A stretch of DNA of 64,000 nt, from contig CAWCPM010000002.1 in the NCBI GenBank assembly GCA_963797565.1, forward strand, positions 186,001 to 250,000, given 5' to 3'. Below are positions 34,295 through 43,212 of this stretch, piece after piece. A program made the position numbers and the translations under genes. The notes under the pieces were generated by a model. It did not search any database. It was not told where the DNA came from and worked only from the letters and a program-made list of their open reading frames with translations. Each line of letters starts with the position of its first letter. Positions within the stretch are counted from its first letter, which is position 1. The DNA is from JAICYJ01 sp963797565. GTDB taxonomy: Bacteria > Actinomycetota > Thermoleophilia > Gaiellales > JAICJC01.

Positions 34295-36235
34295 ATGCTC
34301 GACCGCCTGTTCTCGCCGCTGGCAATCGGCAGCGTCACGATCCCCAACCGGATCGTCTCGACCTCGCACCAGACCAGCCTCGTCCACCACCACCTGCCCA
34401 CCGACGAGCTGATCGCCTACCACCGGGCGCGCGCCCGCGGCGGCGCCGGGCTGATCGTCGTCGAGGCCACGGCGATCCACCACACCGGCCTGCTGACCGC
34501 GCACACGCTGGGTGGATACCTCCCGGAGATCGTGCCCGCATACCGGCGCCTGTCCGAGGCCGTTCACCAGCACGACACGCGCCTGTTCGTGCAGCTCTTC
34601 CACGGCGGGCGCGAGGTGATCTCCTCGCCCCCGCGCCCGGCTGCCGTGGCGCCGTCCAGCATCCCCAGCGCCCGCTTCAAGACCGAGCCGCGCGAGCTGA
34701 CGCGGCGCGAGATCGGCGAGATGATCGACGGATACCGCCAGGCGGCCGCCTACGCGGCGGCCGGCGGCATCGACGGCGTCGAGGTCTGCGCAGGCTTCAA
34801 CTACCTGCCCACCCAGTTCCTCTCCCCGCATGCCAACACCCGCACCGACTCCTACGGCGGCTCGTTCGAGAACCGGCTGCGCTTCCTGCGCGAGGTCTGC
34901 CAGGCCATGCGCGAGGGCATCGACGGCGGCGCCGTCGGCTGCCGGCTGACCGACGAGAGCGGTTCCTGGGATGGCAACAGCCACGAGGAGCTGGCCCAGG
35001 CGGCCGGCATCCTCGCCGACGAGGGTCTGATCGACTACCTCTCGGTCGCGTTGGGCGGCTCGTCCACGTACCGCGGCTCGAGCTGGATCGTGCCGCCGGT
35101 GCCGGTCGAGCACAACGCCGTGGCCGGCTTCGCCCGCACCATGAAGTCGGCCGTGAGCGTCCCGGTGATCGCGACCGGCCGCATCGTCGACCCCGCCGAC
35201 GCCGACGCGATGATCGCGCACGGCGACTGCGACGCCTGCGGCATGACGCGGGCGCTGATCACCGACCCCTCGATGCCGGAACGTGCGGCGGCAGGCCAGT
35301 CGTTCACGACCTGCATCGGCTGCAACCAGGGGTGCATCGGCCACTACCACGCCGGCATCCCGATCGCGTGCACGATCAACCCCTGGACCGGGTACGAGTC
35401 GACGCTGCCGCGCCCCACCCCCGATCCCAGCCCGGGAACGGTGGTCGTGGTCGGCGCCGGACCGGGTGGCGCATCCGCGGCCGCCTGCGCGGCCGCCCGC
35501 GGACACCGGGTGGTCGTGTTCGAGCGCGGCGAGGCGGTGGGCGGGCAGATGCGGCTGGCTCTGAACGCGACCGGACACGCCGAGATCGCGCGGGGCATGG
35601 TGCGAACGGTCGAGGCCTGGCTGGCGGGAGCGGAAGTGCGGCTGGGTGTGGACGCCGGCGTCGACGAGGTGCTGGCCGAGTCGCCCGACCGCGTGATCCT
35701 GGCCACCGGCGCGGAGCGCTACGACGCCGGAATCGCCGGCACCGTCCACGCCTGGGACGCGCTGGCGGGGGCCGACATGGGCCGGCGCGTGACGATCTGC
35801 GACTGGGGCGGCGACTGGACGGGGCTGGTGCTGGCCGAACAGCTGGCGCAGGCCGGCCACAGCGTTCGGCTGGTGACCAGCGCCATCGCATTCGGCGAGG
35901 CCGTGCACCAGTACCAGCGCAACATGTACCTGGCGCGGATGGACGAGGCCGGGATCGACCTCGTGCACCACCTGCGGCTGACGGGCTGGGACGGGGCCGC
36001 CGCCACGTTCCGCAACGTGTTCTCCGAGCGCGAGCACGTGCTGGACGGGATCGACTCGCTGATCGTGAACGACGGGCGCAGCGCCTGCGGCGTCGGGCTG
36101 TTCGCCGCGCTGCAGGACGCCGGCGCGGACGTGGTGCGAGCCGGCGACGCGCTCGGCCCGAGGTCGTTCGAGGAGGCAATCCGCGAGGGCACCGAGGCCG
36201 GGCTGGCCGACCTGGGCGTCCCGGTCGCGTCCTGA
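34295..36235 (+). CDS. Old Yellow Enzyme-type NADH:flavin oxidoreductase with FAD domain
   Basis: A 646-residue protein of the 2,4-dienoyl-CoA reductase / trimethylamine dehydrogenase type. It has an N-terminal FMN TIM barrel (LFSPLAIGSVTIPNRIV, GGIDGVEVCAGFNYLPTQFLSP, SYGGSFENRLRF), a 4Fe-4S cluster motif CIGCNQGCIG with a further Cys, then a Rossmann FAD/NAD domain (VVVVGAGPGGASAAACAA). It would pass electrons from NAD(P)H through FAD and Fe-S to FMN to reduce, or in reverse oxidise, an organic substrate, unknown here. It is the first large gene after the c-di-GMP riboswitch. Confidence 0.93.
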   Translation: MLDRLFSPLAIGSVTIPNRIVSTSHQTSLVHHHLPTDELIAYHRARARGGAGLIVVEATAIHHTGLLTAHTLGGYLPEIVPAYRRLSEAVHQHDTRLFVQLFHGGREVISSPPRPAAVAPSSIPSARFKTEPRELTRREIGEMIDGYRQAAAYAAAGGIDGVEVCAGFNYLPTQFLSPHANTRTDSYGGSFENRLRFLREVCQAMREGIDGGAVGCRLTDESGSWDGNSHEELAQAAGILADEGLIDYLSVALGGSSTYRGSSWIVPPVPVEHNAVAGFARTMKSAVSVPVIATGRIVDPADADAMIAHGDCDACGMTRALITDPSMPERAAAGQSFTTCIGCNQGCIGHYHAGIPIACTINPWTGYESTLPRPTPDPSPGTVVVVGAGPGGASAAACAAARGHRVVVFERGEAVGGQMRLALNATGHAEIARGMVRTVEAWLAGAEVRLGVDAGVDEVLAESPDRVILATGAERYDAGIAGTVHAWDALAGADMGRRVTICDWGGDWTGLVLAEQLAQAGHSVRLVTSAIAFGEAVHQYQRNMYLARMDEAGIDLVHHLRLTGWDGAAATFRNVFSEREHVLDGIDSLIVNDGRSACGVGLFAALQDAGADVVRAGDALGPRSFEEAIREGTEAGLADLGVPVAS

Positions 36236-36306
36236 CGGAGAGCATCGCGGCACATCCGTGACGCCGCGCCAACCACCCGCCACACCCTGATGCGTAGGTT
36301 GGCGCC

Positions 36307-37086
36307 GTGGGCGAGCGAGCGCAGGCAACCGTCGAGTACGCCGGCGCCGGCCTGCTGGTGCTGGCGCTGCTGCTGGCTGCCTCCGCCGCCGCGCGCGCCC
36401 GCCTGACCGCTCCTGCCCGCGGCGACGCCGCCTACCTGGCGCTGGCCGCGCGCGAGGCGCCCCGGTTCGTTGCCGAACGCGGCGACGGCGAGCACCCGGT
36501 CGATTTCCGCCGTTGCCGCGATCCCGCCTGCGCACGGTCGGGCCGACCGGTGATCTACGTCCACGGCCTGCTGCGCGACGGCTTCACCTACCTCGAGTAC
36601 TGGGAGTATCTGCCCGACTCGCGGACCGCCCACACCCACATCCCGGCGTTCGACGGCTACCACCGCGACGACTGGGAGGGGGTCATTGTCAAGCTGCGCG
36701 ACGACGGTACCGTGGTCGGCGCGCGGGCCTCGGCGCACCTGGGGTGGAACGGCCGCCACCCCTGGTGGGAGCTGCGCAGCGGTGACTGGGCCGGGTACCC
36801 GGCGACCGTGTACCGGGCGTCGGGCAGCCACGCCGGCTCGCTGCGGCAGGCGGGCATCGACCTGGCCGGCGACCGCTGGGACGGGTCGCTGCCGCAGCAG
36901 CCGCCACAGCTGCTGCCGGCCGACCAGGCCCGGCGGGGAGCACCCGCCTTCGATCCCGGCGCAACCGCGCCCTGGCGCAAGCAGGTCTGGTCAGATCCCG
37001 AGGCGGTCACCACCGGCCCGCCCGGCTCGCGGGCCACCTACGCCCGGTATGCACGCTGGTGGTCAGACCTGTGCCTGCTGTGCTGA
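36307..37086 (+). CDS. TadE/pilin-like N-terminus fused to a VPS62-like domain
   Basis: A 259-residue protein from GTG 36307. Residues 1-33 (GERAQATVEYAGAGLLVLAL) look like the TadE/Flp-type segment, with a small residue, a Glu five places on and a hydrophobic helix, so it may be a substrate of an A24-type peptidase. The rest resembles VPS62-like domains: DGYHRDDWEGVIVKLRDDG, SAHLGWNGRHPWWE and VYRASGSHAGSL. The function of such domains in bacteria is poorly defined. It follows the flavoenzyme by 71 bases and is followed by a PilZ gene. Confidence 0.7.
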   Translation: MGERAQATVEYAGAGLLVLALLLAASAAARARLTAPARGDAAYLALAAREAPRFVAERGDGEHPVDFRRCRDPACARSGRPVIYVHGLLRDGFTYLEYWEYLPDSRTAHTHIPAFDGYHRDDWEGVIVKLRDDGTVVGARASAHLGWNGRHPWWELRSGDWAGYPATVYRASGSHAGSLRQAGIDLAGDRWDGSLPQQPPQLLPADQARRGAPAFDPGATAPWRKQVWSDPEAVTTGPPGSRATYARYARWWSDLCLLC

Positions 37087-37132
37087 CCGATCCGAATTCA
37101 GACATTTCGCGGAGCGGCCGATACCAGAGACG

Positions 37133-37879
37133 ATGTATCCCGCACAGCCCAGCGAGCTCCTGCGATCCGCGCTCAGCCTGCTTCCGCCCCTGCCCTGCTC
37201 GGTCGAGGTGCTGTCGCCCGAGGGCGGCTCCTTCTCGCTGACCCTGGCCGCCGTCGAGGGCAACCTCGTCTACGCCTACGGCGCGCGCAACCTCGTGCGC
37301 GACGATCTCGTGCTCGAGGCGCGGCTGCGCGACGACCGTGGCGAGGGCTGGGACATCCACTTCTCGATCCTGCGCTCCTACTTCCAGTCAGGCGACGATC
37401 TGATGCTGCACCTGAACGTGGCCGCGGTCGAGCCGCGCAGCGCCACCCGGTTGGCGGCCCGCGCCCACGTCGCCGAGCTGGCAACCGCCCGCGTGCTCTA
37501 CGCCCACTCCTATGAGCGGGGCGAGCTGTTCGACGTGCGCCTGGCCGACGCGTCTCCGACCGGTGCCGCCTTCGTCACCGAGCGGCGGCTGGCCACGGGT
37601 GACCTGCTCGAGCTGGAGACCTACATCGAGGACCAGGTGGTGCGGTTCGAGGTGCGCGTCGTGCACACCGGCCCCGCGGTCTACGGCCGCAACCGCGTCG
37701 GCAGCGAGATCACGACCATCCTCGAGGCCGACCGGCACCTGCTGCTGCGCCTGGCCGAGCGCTACCAGCGCGACGACTCGGCCGAGCAGCGCGACCCCGA
37801 CCTGGCCGTGCTGCGCACCGCCGCCCGCAGCCAGCAGTCGCTCAACCGTCGCCGCGCGCCCCGCAAAGACTCTCCCTAG
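37133..37879 (+). CDS. PilZ-domain c-di-GMP-binding protein (first copy)
   Basis: A 248-residue protein with a YcgR-like layout: an N-terminal beta domain (residues 1-95) and a PilZ domain. The c-di-GMP motifs are RLAAR (RxxxR, about residues 106-110) and DASPTG (DxSxxG, about 139-144). ATG 37133 is used because it aligns with the start of the paralogue at 38387. Two PilZ copies so close, plus a c-di-GMP riboswitch 3 kb upstream, suggest a second-messenger output locus. Confidence 0.9.
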   Translation: MYPAQPSELLRSALSLLPPLPCSVEVLSPEGGSFSLTLAAVEGNLVYAYGARNLVRDDLVLEARLRDDRGEGWDIHFSILRSYFQSGDDLMLHLNVAAVEPRSATRLAARAHVAELATARVLYAHSYERGELFDVRLADASPTGAAFVTERRLATGDLLELETYIEDQVVRFEVRVVHTGPAVYGRNRVGSEITTILEADRHLLLRLAERYQRDDSAEQRDPDLAVLRTAARSQQSLNRRRAPRKDSP

Positions 37880-37883
37880 TCGA

Positions 37884-38303
37884 CTAGTTGAGGTCGGGCC
37901 GCAGCGGCTCGAGCGCGAGCGCGGCACCGTCGGGCAGCGCCTCGATCGGCGCCCACACCGTGTGCTCGCCGCAGCCCGGGCAGCGCGTCGGCTCCACCGG
38001 GTAGCGATCGGGCAGCGCCAGCTCCTCGCGCACCAGACGCGTCTCCACGTCGAACGCCGCCTGCCCCGTGCGGGCGGCGATGCCGGCAGCGCGCTGGTGC
38101 ACCCTGCTGGCGTCGTAGCCGATGGTGATGCGAGTGCCGCAGTAGCCGCACAGCGCCATCCGCGAAACCGGCGTGCTCCCCTGCGCCGCCTGCGCCTGAT
38201 CGCCCAGCTTGGCGGCCTTCCAGATCACGTAGAACAAGCCGATCAACGGCAGCTTCAGGCCCACGGCAAGAAACATCACCACCCAGAAGTCTGCGTGATT
38301 CAC
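37884..38303 (-). CDS. Membrane protein with a zinc-ribbon-like domain
   Basis: A 139-residue protein with one N-terminal membrane helix (VVMFLAVGLKLPLIGLFYVIW) and a cytoplasmic or exposed domain with two Cys pairs, CGYCG and CPGCG, spaced like a zinc ribbon (about 60 residues apart). It is transcribed opposite to the two PilZ genes that flank it, and its 3' end is four bases from the first PilZ gene. Function unknown. Confidence 0.75.
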   Translation of the reverse strand: MNHADFWVVMFLAVGLKLPLIGLFYVIWKAAKLGDQAQAAQGSTPVSRMALCGYCGTRITIGYDASRVHQRAAGIAARTGQAAFDVETRLVREELALPDRYPVEPTRCPGCGEHTVWAPIEALPDGAALALEPLRPDLN

Positions 38304-38386
38304 GGTCGGCTGTAGCGTACTGCACCGACCCAGTGTGTGAAAGCGCCTACAGGTGTCACCCCTCCCCGCCGATTATGGGTGCGAAC

Positions 38387-39139
38387 ATGTCAGAACCCAC
38401 TCGGGAAGAGCTGCTCACGCTGGCTCTCGGCGTCCTGCCGGAGTTGCCAGAAACCATCGACGTGCTGTCGGAGGACGGCGGCTGCTTTCCCGTCACGATC
38501 TTCGAGCGCGAGGACGACCTGCTGCTGGGCCACGCGCCACGGGCGGCCATGCGCGACGACCTGCACCTGCTGGCGCGCCTCTACCACCCCGGCCGCGGCC
38601 GCTACGAGGTCGAGTTCGAGGTGGTCGAGCACTTCTTCCACAGCATCCCCGAGGCGCTGGTGCACCTGGGCGTGAGCGGTGTCCGCCACCGCAAGGCCCG
38701 CCGCGCCTCCCCACGCGTCGCCGTCTCGGCGCCGGCATCGGCCACGATCAAGTACTGCCGCACGCTCCCGCGCGACACCGAGCTCGAGGTGCGCCTGGTC
38801 GACATCTCGGCCACCGGCTGCGCGTTCGTCACCCAGAAGGAGCTGGCAACCGGTGACCTGGTGCGGGTGCGGGCCGTCCTCTCCAGCCGCGCCATCGACC
38901 TCGAGGCGCGGGTCGTGCGTATCGACCCGGCGCCCTACGAGCGCTATCGGGCGGGATGCGAGATCACCGAGATCTCCGACGTGTCGCGCAAGACCATCTC
39001 CGCGCTGGCCGCCCAGAGCGCTGAGAGCGGTTCGGAGGATCAGCGAAACCCGGAGGAGGCTGCTGCCCGTGCGGAGAGCCGCGCAGCGACCACGGCGCTG
39101 TCGGCCCGCCTCGGCCCGGCCACGATCGAGGACGAGTAG
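38387..39139 (+). CDS. PilZ-domain c-di-GMP-binding protein (second copy)
   Basis: A 250-residue paralogue of the protein at 37133: same N-terminal domain (LALGVLPELPETIDVLSEDG against LSLLPPLPCSVEVLSPEG) and PilZ motifs at almost the same positions (RRASPR about 104-109, DISATG about 138-143). Both c-di-GMP motifs are intact. The C-terminal 45 residues are acidic and Ala-rich. The short upstream hairpin GTCGG...CCGAC (about 38307-38331) lies in the divergent promoter region. Confidence 0.9.
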   Translation: MSEPTREELLTLALGVLPELPETIDVLSEDGGCFPVTIFEREDDLLLGHAPRAAMRDDLHLLARLYHPGRGRYEVEFEVVEHFFHSIPEALVHLGVSGVRHRKARRASPRVAVSAPASATIKYCRTLPRDTELEVRLVDISATGCAFVTQKELATGDLVRVRAVLSSRAIDLEARVVRIDPAPYERYRAGCEITEISDVSRKTISALAAQSAESGSEDQRNPEEAAARAESRAATTALSARLGPATIEDE

Positions 39140-39240
39140 CACTCACGAATTCGGGTGATAGCGAAACCTCCCGCGCAGGTCGATAACTGAAGTAACGCAC
39201 GAGGGGTCGTGCGCCGGAACCGTCTTGGAAGGGGTCCTTG

Positions 39241-39411
39241 GTGAACCGGAACTTCAATAGCGAGCGTGGCAGCGTCGCCACAGAGATCTCCCAGGGACTC
39301 GTGTACGTCGCGGTCCTGGCGATCGTCGGTCTCTGGGTGATCGCGCATCTCGAGGGCGTCTCATTCCAGGTGCTGCTCGACCAGCTGCGCAACGGCACGA
39401 ACAGCCACTAG
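39241..39411 (+). CDS. Flp/TadE-like pilin-like small protein
   Basis: A 56-residue protein from GTG 39241, preceded by GGAAGGGG. The sequence NSERG-SVATE then ISQGLVYVAVLAIVGLWVIA follows the class III prepilin pattern: a short charged leader, Gly at the cleavage point, Glu five residues later and a hydrophobic helix. The C-terminus is short and polar. It lies 100 bases after the second PilZ gene. It could be a minor pilin or simply a single-span membrane peptide. Confidence 0.6.
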   Translation: MNRNFNSERGSVATEISQGLVYVAVLAIVGLWVIAHLEGVSFQVLLDQLRNGTNSH

Positions 39412-39610
39412 CAACGGCATAAGCCCACGAAGCGGGCGGCAGTGCTCCGTCTCGGGATTCTGTGATGAGACGACGAGCGAAAACCGAGGCTCGCAAGGAT
39501 AGAGGGAGACTCGATATCGGGAATATCGGGTCGACCGATGACGCCGCGAGCCGACGGTTTGCAGCAGTCGTATCGCACTAGATCCCCGGACGGAGCACTA
39601 GGCTGGTCCG
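39412..39610. other. Non-coding region before the ABC exporter
   Basis: Two hundred bases with several short stems: GCCC-ACGAAGC-GGGC just after the pilin-like stop (terminator-like), CGTCTC...GAGACG (about 39453-39478) and GAGC...GCTC. A short tandem ATATCGGGA/ATATCGGGT lies near 39517-39535. No gene is supported; a promoter for the ABC operon is expected here. Confidence 0.45.
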
Positions 39611-41389
39611 ATGGGGACCTTCCGCCGCCTGCTCGGCTTTCTCGCTCCGTACCGCGGGCAGGTGATCATCACCGCGGTGCTGGCCGCGGGCACCCAGGCG
39701 GCCGGCCTGCTGATCCCCTACCTGACGGGCAAGGTGATCGACGCAGCGCAGGCCGGTGACCCCCGCTCGCAGATCTACACCTACTCGCTGCTGATCATCG
39801 CCTCCGGCGTGGTCAAGGGCGTGATGATGCTGTTCCGGCGATGGCTGGCCGGCCGCCTCTCGCTGGCGGTCGAGTACGACCTGCGAAACCGCATGTACGG
39901 CCACATGCAGCGGCTCTCCTACCGCTTCTTCGACCGCCACCAGACCGGCCAGCTGCTGTCGCGCGCGACCGTCGACGTACAGGCCGTGCGGGTGTTTCTC
40001 GGCTACGGGCTGATCTTCTTCTCCCAGCACGTGTTCACCGTGGTCAGCGTGCTGGTGGTGATGACGCTGATCAGCGTGCAGCTGACGCTGATCGCGCTCG
40101 CGATCACGCCGGTGCTGGCCCTCATGGCCTACCGCTATTCCCGGGTCAGCCACCCGGTGCTGAAGGAGGTGCAGCAGCGGGTCGCCGACGTCACCGCGCG
40201 AGCCGAGGAGAACGTGGTCGGCGTGCGCGTGGTGAAGGCCTTTGCCCAGGAGCAGAACGAGTCCGACCGCTTCCGCGCCAGCTCGGAGCGAATCTTCCGC
40301 CAGGCGCTCCGCGCGGCCCGCCTGCAGGCCGCCTACGTGCCGGCCATGACGTCGCTGCCCAGCGTCGCGATCGCCGGGGTGATGCTGGTGGGCGGCTACC
40401 AGGTCGTGCACGGCCAGCTGACGCTGGGCCAGTTCTTCGCCGTGAACGCGTACCTGGCGCTGCTGGTGCTGCCGATGCGCGCGATCGGCATGTGGGTGGG
40501 CCAGTACCAGCGCGCGATGGCGTCGGGCGAGCGCGTGTTCGAGGTGCTGGACGAGGAGCGAGACATCGTGGAGCAGCCGGACGCGCGCCCCCTGCCGGAC
40601 GGTCCCGGCGTGCTGCGTTTCGAGCACGTCGGTTTCGGCTACGACCGTGAGCGGCCGGTGCTGTCGGACATCGACCTCGAGATCTCCGCCGGGCAGACGG
40701 TCGCGCTGATCGGGCCCACCGGCTGCGGCAAGACCACGCTCACGACCCTGATCCCACGCTTCTATGACGTCGACCGCGGCCGGGTGATGCTGGACGGCGC
40801 CGACGTGCGCGAGCTGACGCTCGACTCGCTGCGCGCCCAGATCGGCATCGTCAGCCAGGACACCTTCCTGTTCTCGACCACCGTTGCCGAGAACATCGCC
40901 TACGGCGCGCCTGCTGCCACGCCCGAGCAGATCGTGACCGCAGCGATCCGGGCCCAGGCTCACGAGTTCATCAGCGACCTGCCCGACGGCTACGACACGC
41001 GCGTCGGCGAGCGCGGCCTATCGCTTTCCGGCGGCCAGCGCCAGCGGATCGCGATCGCGCGTGCTCTGCTGATGGACCCGCGGGTGCTGATCCTGGACGA
41101 CGCCACCGCGTCGGTGGACGCGAACACCGAGGCCCGCATCAAGCTCGCGCTGCGCGAGGTGATGGAGGGCCGCACCACGCTGATCATCGCCCATCGGCTG
41201 TCCACCATCTCGCTCGCCACACGCGTCGTGGTGCTCGACCGCGGCCGCATCGTCGCCCAGGGCGAGCACGCCGCCCTGCTCGAGCAGAGCCCGGTCTACC
41301 AGGAGATCTACAACCACGGCCTGGTCGAGCGCACGTTCGTGCAGCTCGACCCCGACGGCGCGCCGATCGAGAAGGAGGACGTGGCGTGA
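39611..41389 (+). CDS. ABC exporter half-transporter A (degenerate catalytic site)
   Basis: A 592-residue half transporter: six-helix membrane domain (1 to about 320) and an ATPase domain. Walker A GPTGCGKTTL (about 368), signature LSGGQRQRIAIARAL (intact), Walker B VLILDDATASVD (about 493) where the catalytic Glu is Asp, and H-loop IAHRLST. The Asp matches the inactive site of heterodimeric exporters such as TM287/288. The next gene overlaps by four bases and supplies the partner. Substrate unknown; drug or lipid export is typical. Confidence 0.95.
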   Translation: MGTFRRLLGFLAPYRGQVIITAVLAAGTQAAGLLIPYLTGKVIDAAQAGDPRSQIYTYSLLIIASGVVKGVMMLFRRWLAGRLSLAVEYDLRNRMYGHMQRLSYRFFDRHQTGQLLSRATVDVQAVRVFLGYGLIFFSQHVFTVVSVLVVMTLISVQLTLIALAITPVLALMAYRYSRVSHPVLKEVQQRVADVTARAEENVVGVRVVKAFAQEQNESDRFRASSERIFRQALRAARLQAAYVPAMTSLPSVAIAGVMLVGGYQVVHGQLTLGQFFAVNAYLALLVLPMRAIGMWVGQYQRAMASGERVFEVLDEERDIVEQPDARPLPDGPGVLRFEHVGFGYDRERPVLSDIDLEISAGQTVALIGPTGCGKTTLTTLIPRFYDVDRGRVMLDGADVRELTLDSLRAQIGIVSQDTFLFSTTVAENIAYGAPAATPEQIVTAAIRAQAHEFISDLPDGYDTRVGERGLSLSGGQRQRIAIARALLMDPRVLILDDATASVDANTEARIKLALREVMEGRTTLIIAHRLSTISLATRVVVLDRGRIVAQGEHAALLEQSPVYQEIYNHGLVERTFVQLDPDGAPIEKEDVA

Positions 41390-43182
41390 GGCCGACCTCG
41401 TTCGGTGGCCACATCAGCGCCCGCGGCACTCCGTCGAGCGGTCTGGGGCTGCACCGCACAGCCCGGCGGGTTGGGCAGCTGGTGCGCTACGTAAGGCCCC
41501 ACAAGGCCCGCGCGCTGATCGCGATCGGAGCATTGCTGGGCGTCACCGCGACGACGATCGGCGGCCCGCTGATGGCCAAGCAGGCGATCGACCGCGGCAT
41601 CACGCCCGGCGACTTCGGGCAGGTGGAGCTGTGGGTGGCTGCCTACCTCGCGGTGGCGGTGCTGGGCTGGGTGTTCGGCGTGGTGCAGAGCTACCTGACC
41701 ACCTGGGTCGGCGAGCGGGTGCTGACAGACCTTCGCAGCGACCTGTTCGGCCACGTGCAATCGCTGGAACTCGGGTTCTTCGAGCGCACCCGCGCCGGTG
41801 TCGTCATCTCCCGCCTGACCAACGATATCGAGGCGCTGAACACGCTGGTCACCGACGGCCCCACCACGCTCGTGCAGAACTCGATCACGCTGGCGGGCTC
41901 CGCGGTGGTGCTGCTGATCCTGGACTGGAAGCTGGCGCTGGCGACGCTGATCGTGTTCCCGGGCATGTCGATCGGCACGGCCATCTACCGCCACTACTCG
42001 GCGATCGCCTACCGGCAGACGCGCGAGCGGCTGGGCGAGGTCACCGCCAACCTGCAGGAGGACATCTCGGGCGTGCGGGTTGTGCAGGCGTTCCGGCGCG
42101 AGTCCTCGAACTACCGCAGCTTCATCGGGGTGAACGACTCCTACCGCGAGGCAAACCAGCGCACGGTCACGGTCAGCGCCATCTACTTCCCGTTCGTCGA
42201 CCTGCTATCGGCGACGGCGATGGCGATCGTGCTCGGCTACGGCGGCGTGCGGGTGCTGGAGGGCGACCTCAGCGCCGGCGCGCTGTTCGTGTTCATCGGA
42301 CTGCTCACCAACTTCTTCGACCCGGTGCAGCAGTTGTCGCAGTTCTACCAGACGTTCCTGGCCGGCACGGCCGCGCTGGACAAGGTGTTCGAGGTGCTCG
42401 ACACCGAGCCGCGGATGCAGGACGCGCCGACCGCCGAAGACCTGCCCGAGATCTGGGGGCGGGTGGAGTTCGAGCACGTCCGCTTCAGCTACCGGCCGGA
42501 CACGGCCGCCGAGGTGCTGCACGGCATCTCGTTCGCGGTCGAGGCCGGCCAGACGGTCGCACTGGTCGGCCACACCGGGGCCGGCAAGTCGACGATCGTG
42601 AAGCTGCTGGCGCGCTTCTACGACCCCACCGGCGGTCGCATCCTGATCGACGGCCACGACCTGCGCGACGTCACGATCCACTCGCTGCGCCGGCAGCTGG
42701 GGATCGTGCCGCAGGAGGCGTTCCTGTTCGCCGGATCGGTGCGGGACAACATCGCGTTCGGGCGTCCGGACGCCTCGTTCGAGGACGTCGTGGCGGCGGC
42801 CACCGCGGTGGGCGCGGACGGGTTCATCCGCGAGCTGCCGGGCGGCTACGACGAGGAGATCGAGGAGCGCGGCGGGCGGCTCTCGATCGGCCAGCGCCAG
42901 CTGGTGGCGTTCGCACGGGCGCTGCTTGCGAACCCGCACCTGCTGATCCTGGACGAGGCCACGTCCAGCGTGGACATCCCGACCGAGGCCAGGATCGAGC
43001 AGGCGCTGGACACGCTGCTGCAGCACCGCACGTCGTTCGTGGTCGCGCACCGGCTGAGCACGATCCGCCGTGCCGACCTGATCGTCGTGCTCGAGCACGG
43101 CGAGGTGATCGAGACGGGCACGCACGAGCAGCTGATCGCGCTGCGAGGGCGGTACTTCTCCCTGTATGACGACTGGGTCTGA
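41386..43182 (+). CDS. ABC exporter half-transporter B
   Basis: A 598-residue partner of the preceding half transporter. Walker A GHTGAGKSTIV (about 395), Walker B LLILDEATSSVD (about 521) with the catalytic Glu intact, but the signature motif is LSIGQRQ instead of LSGGQ. Combined with the Asp in subunit A, this gives one consensus and one degenerate ATP site in the dimer, as expected for an asymmetric exporter. It starts with GTG overlapping the previous stop. Confidence 0.95.
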   Translation: MRPTSFGGHISARGTPSSGLGLHRTARRVGQLVRYVRPHKARALIAIGALLGVTATTIGGPLMAKQAIDRGITPGDFGQVELWVAAYLAVAVLGWVFGVVQSYLTTWVGERVLTDLRSDLFGHVQSLELGFFERTRAGVVISRLTNDIEALNTLVTDGPTTLVQNSITLAGSAVVLLILDWKLALATLIVFPGMSIGTAIYRHYSAIAYRQTRERLGEVTANLQEDISGVRVVQAFRRESSNYRSFIGVNDSYREANQRTVTVSAIYFPFVDLLSATAMAIVLGYGGVRVLEGDLSAGALFVFIGLLTNFFDPVQQLSQFYQTFLAGTAALDKVFEVLDTEPRMQDAPTAEDLPEIWGRVEFEHVRFSYRPDTAAEVLHGISFAVEAGQTVALVGHTGAGKSTIVKLLARFYDPTGGRILIDGHDLRDVTIHSLRRQLGIVPQEAFLFAGSVRDNIAFGRPDASFEDVVAAATAVGADGFIRELPGGYDEEIEERGGRLSIGQRQLVAFARALLANPHLLILDEATSSVDIPTEARIEQALDTLLQHRTSFVVAHRLSTIRRADLIVVLEHGEVIETGTHEQLIALRGRYFSLYDDWV

Positions 43183-43212
43183 CCCGGCAGCCTCGTCGGC
43201 GACTTGCGAGGT

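Noticed and set aside
34262..36535. A 757-residue open frame on the minus strand opposite the flavoenzyme
   Set aside because: Its composition (Arg/Gly/Val/His-rich, no domain) is typical of antisense frames in very GC-rich DNA, and the plus strand encodes a full flavoenzyme with clear motifs.
39470..39530. A second GEMM-like element (GCGAAAACC...CGCAAGG)
   Set aside because: The spacing and the conserved GCAAAGC are missing, and no GNRA hairpin is closed in the right place.
39578..40963. A 461-residue minus-strand frame opposite ABC subunit A
   Set aside because: His/Arg-rich shadow of the ABC gene, no start signal or domain.
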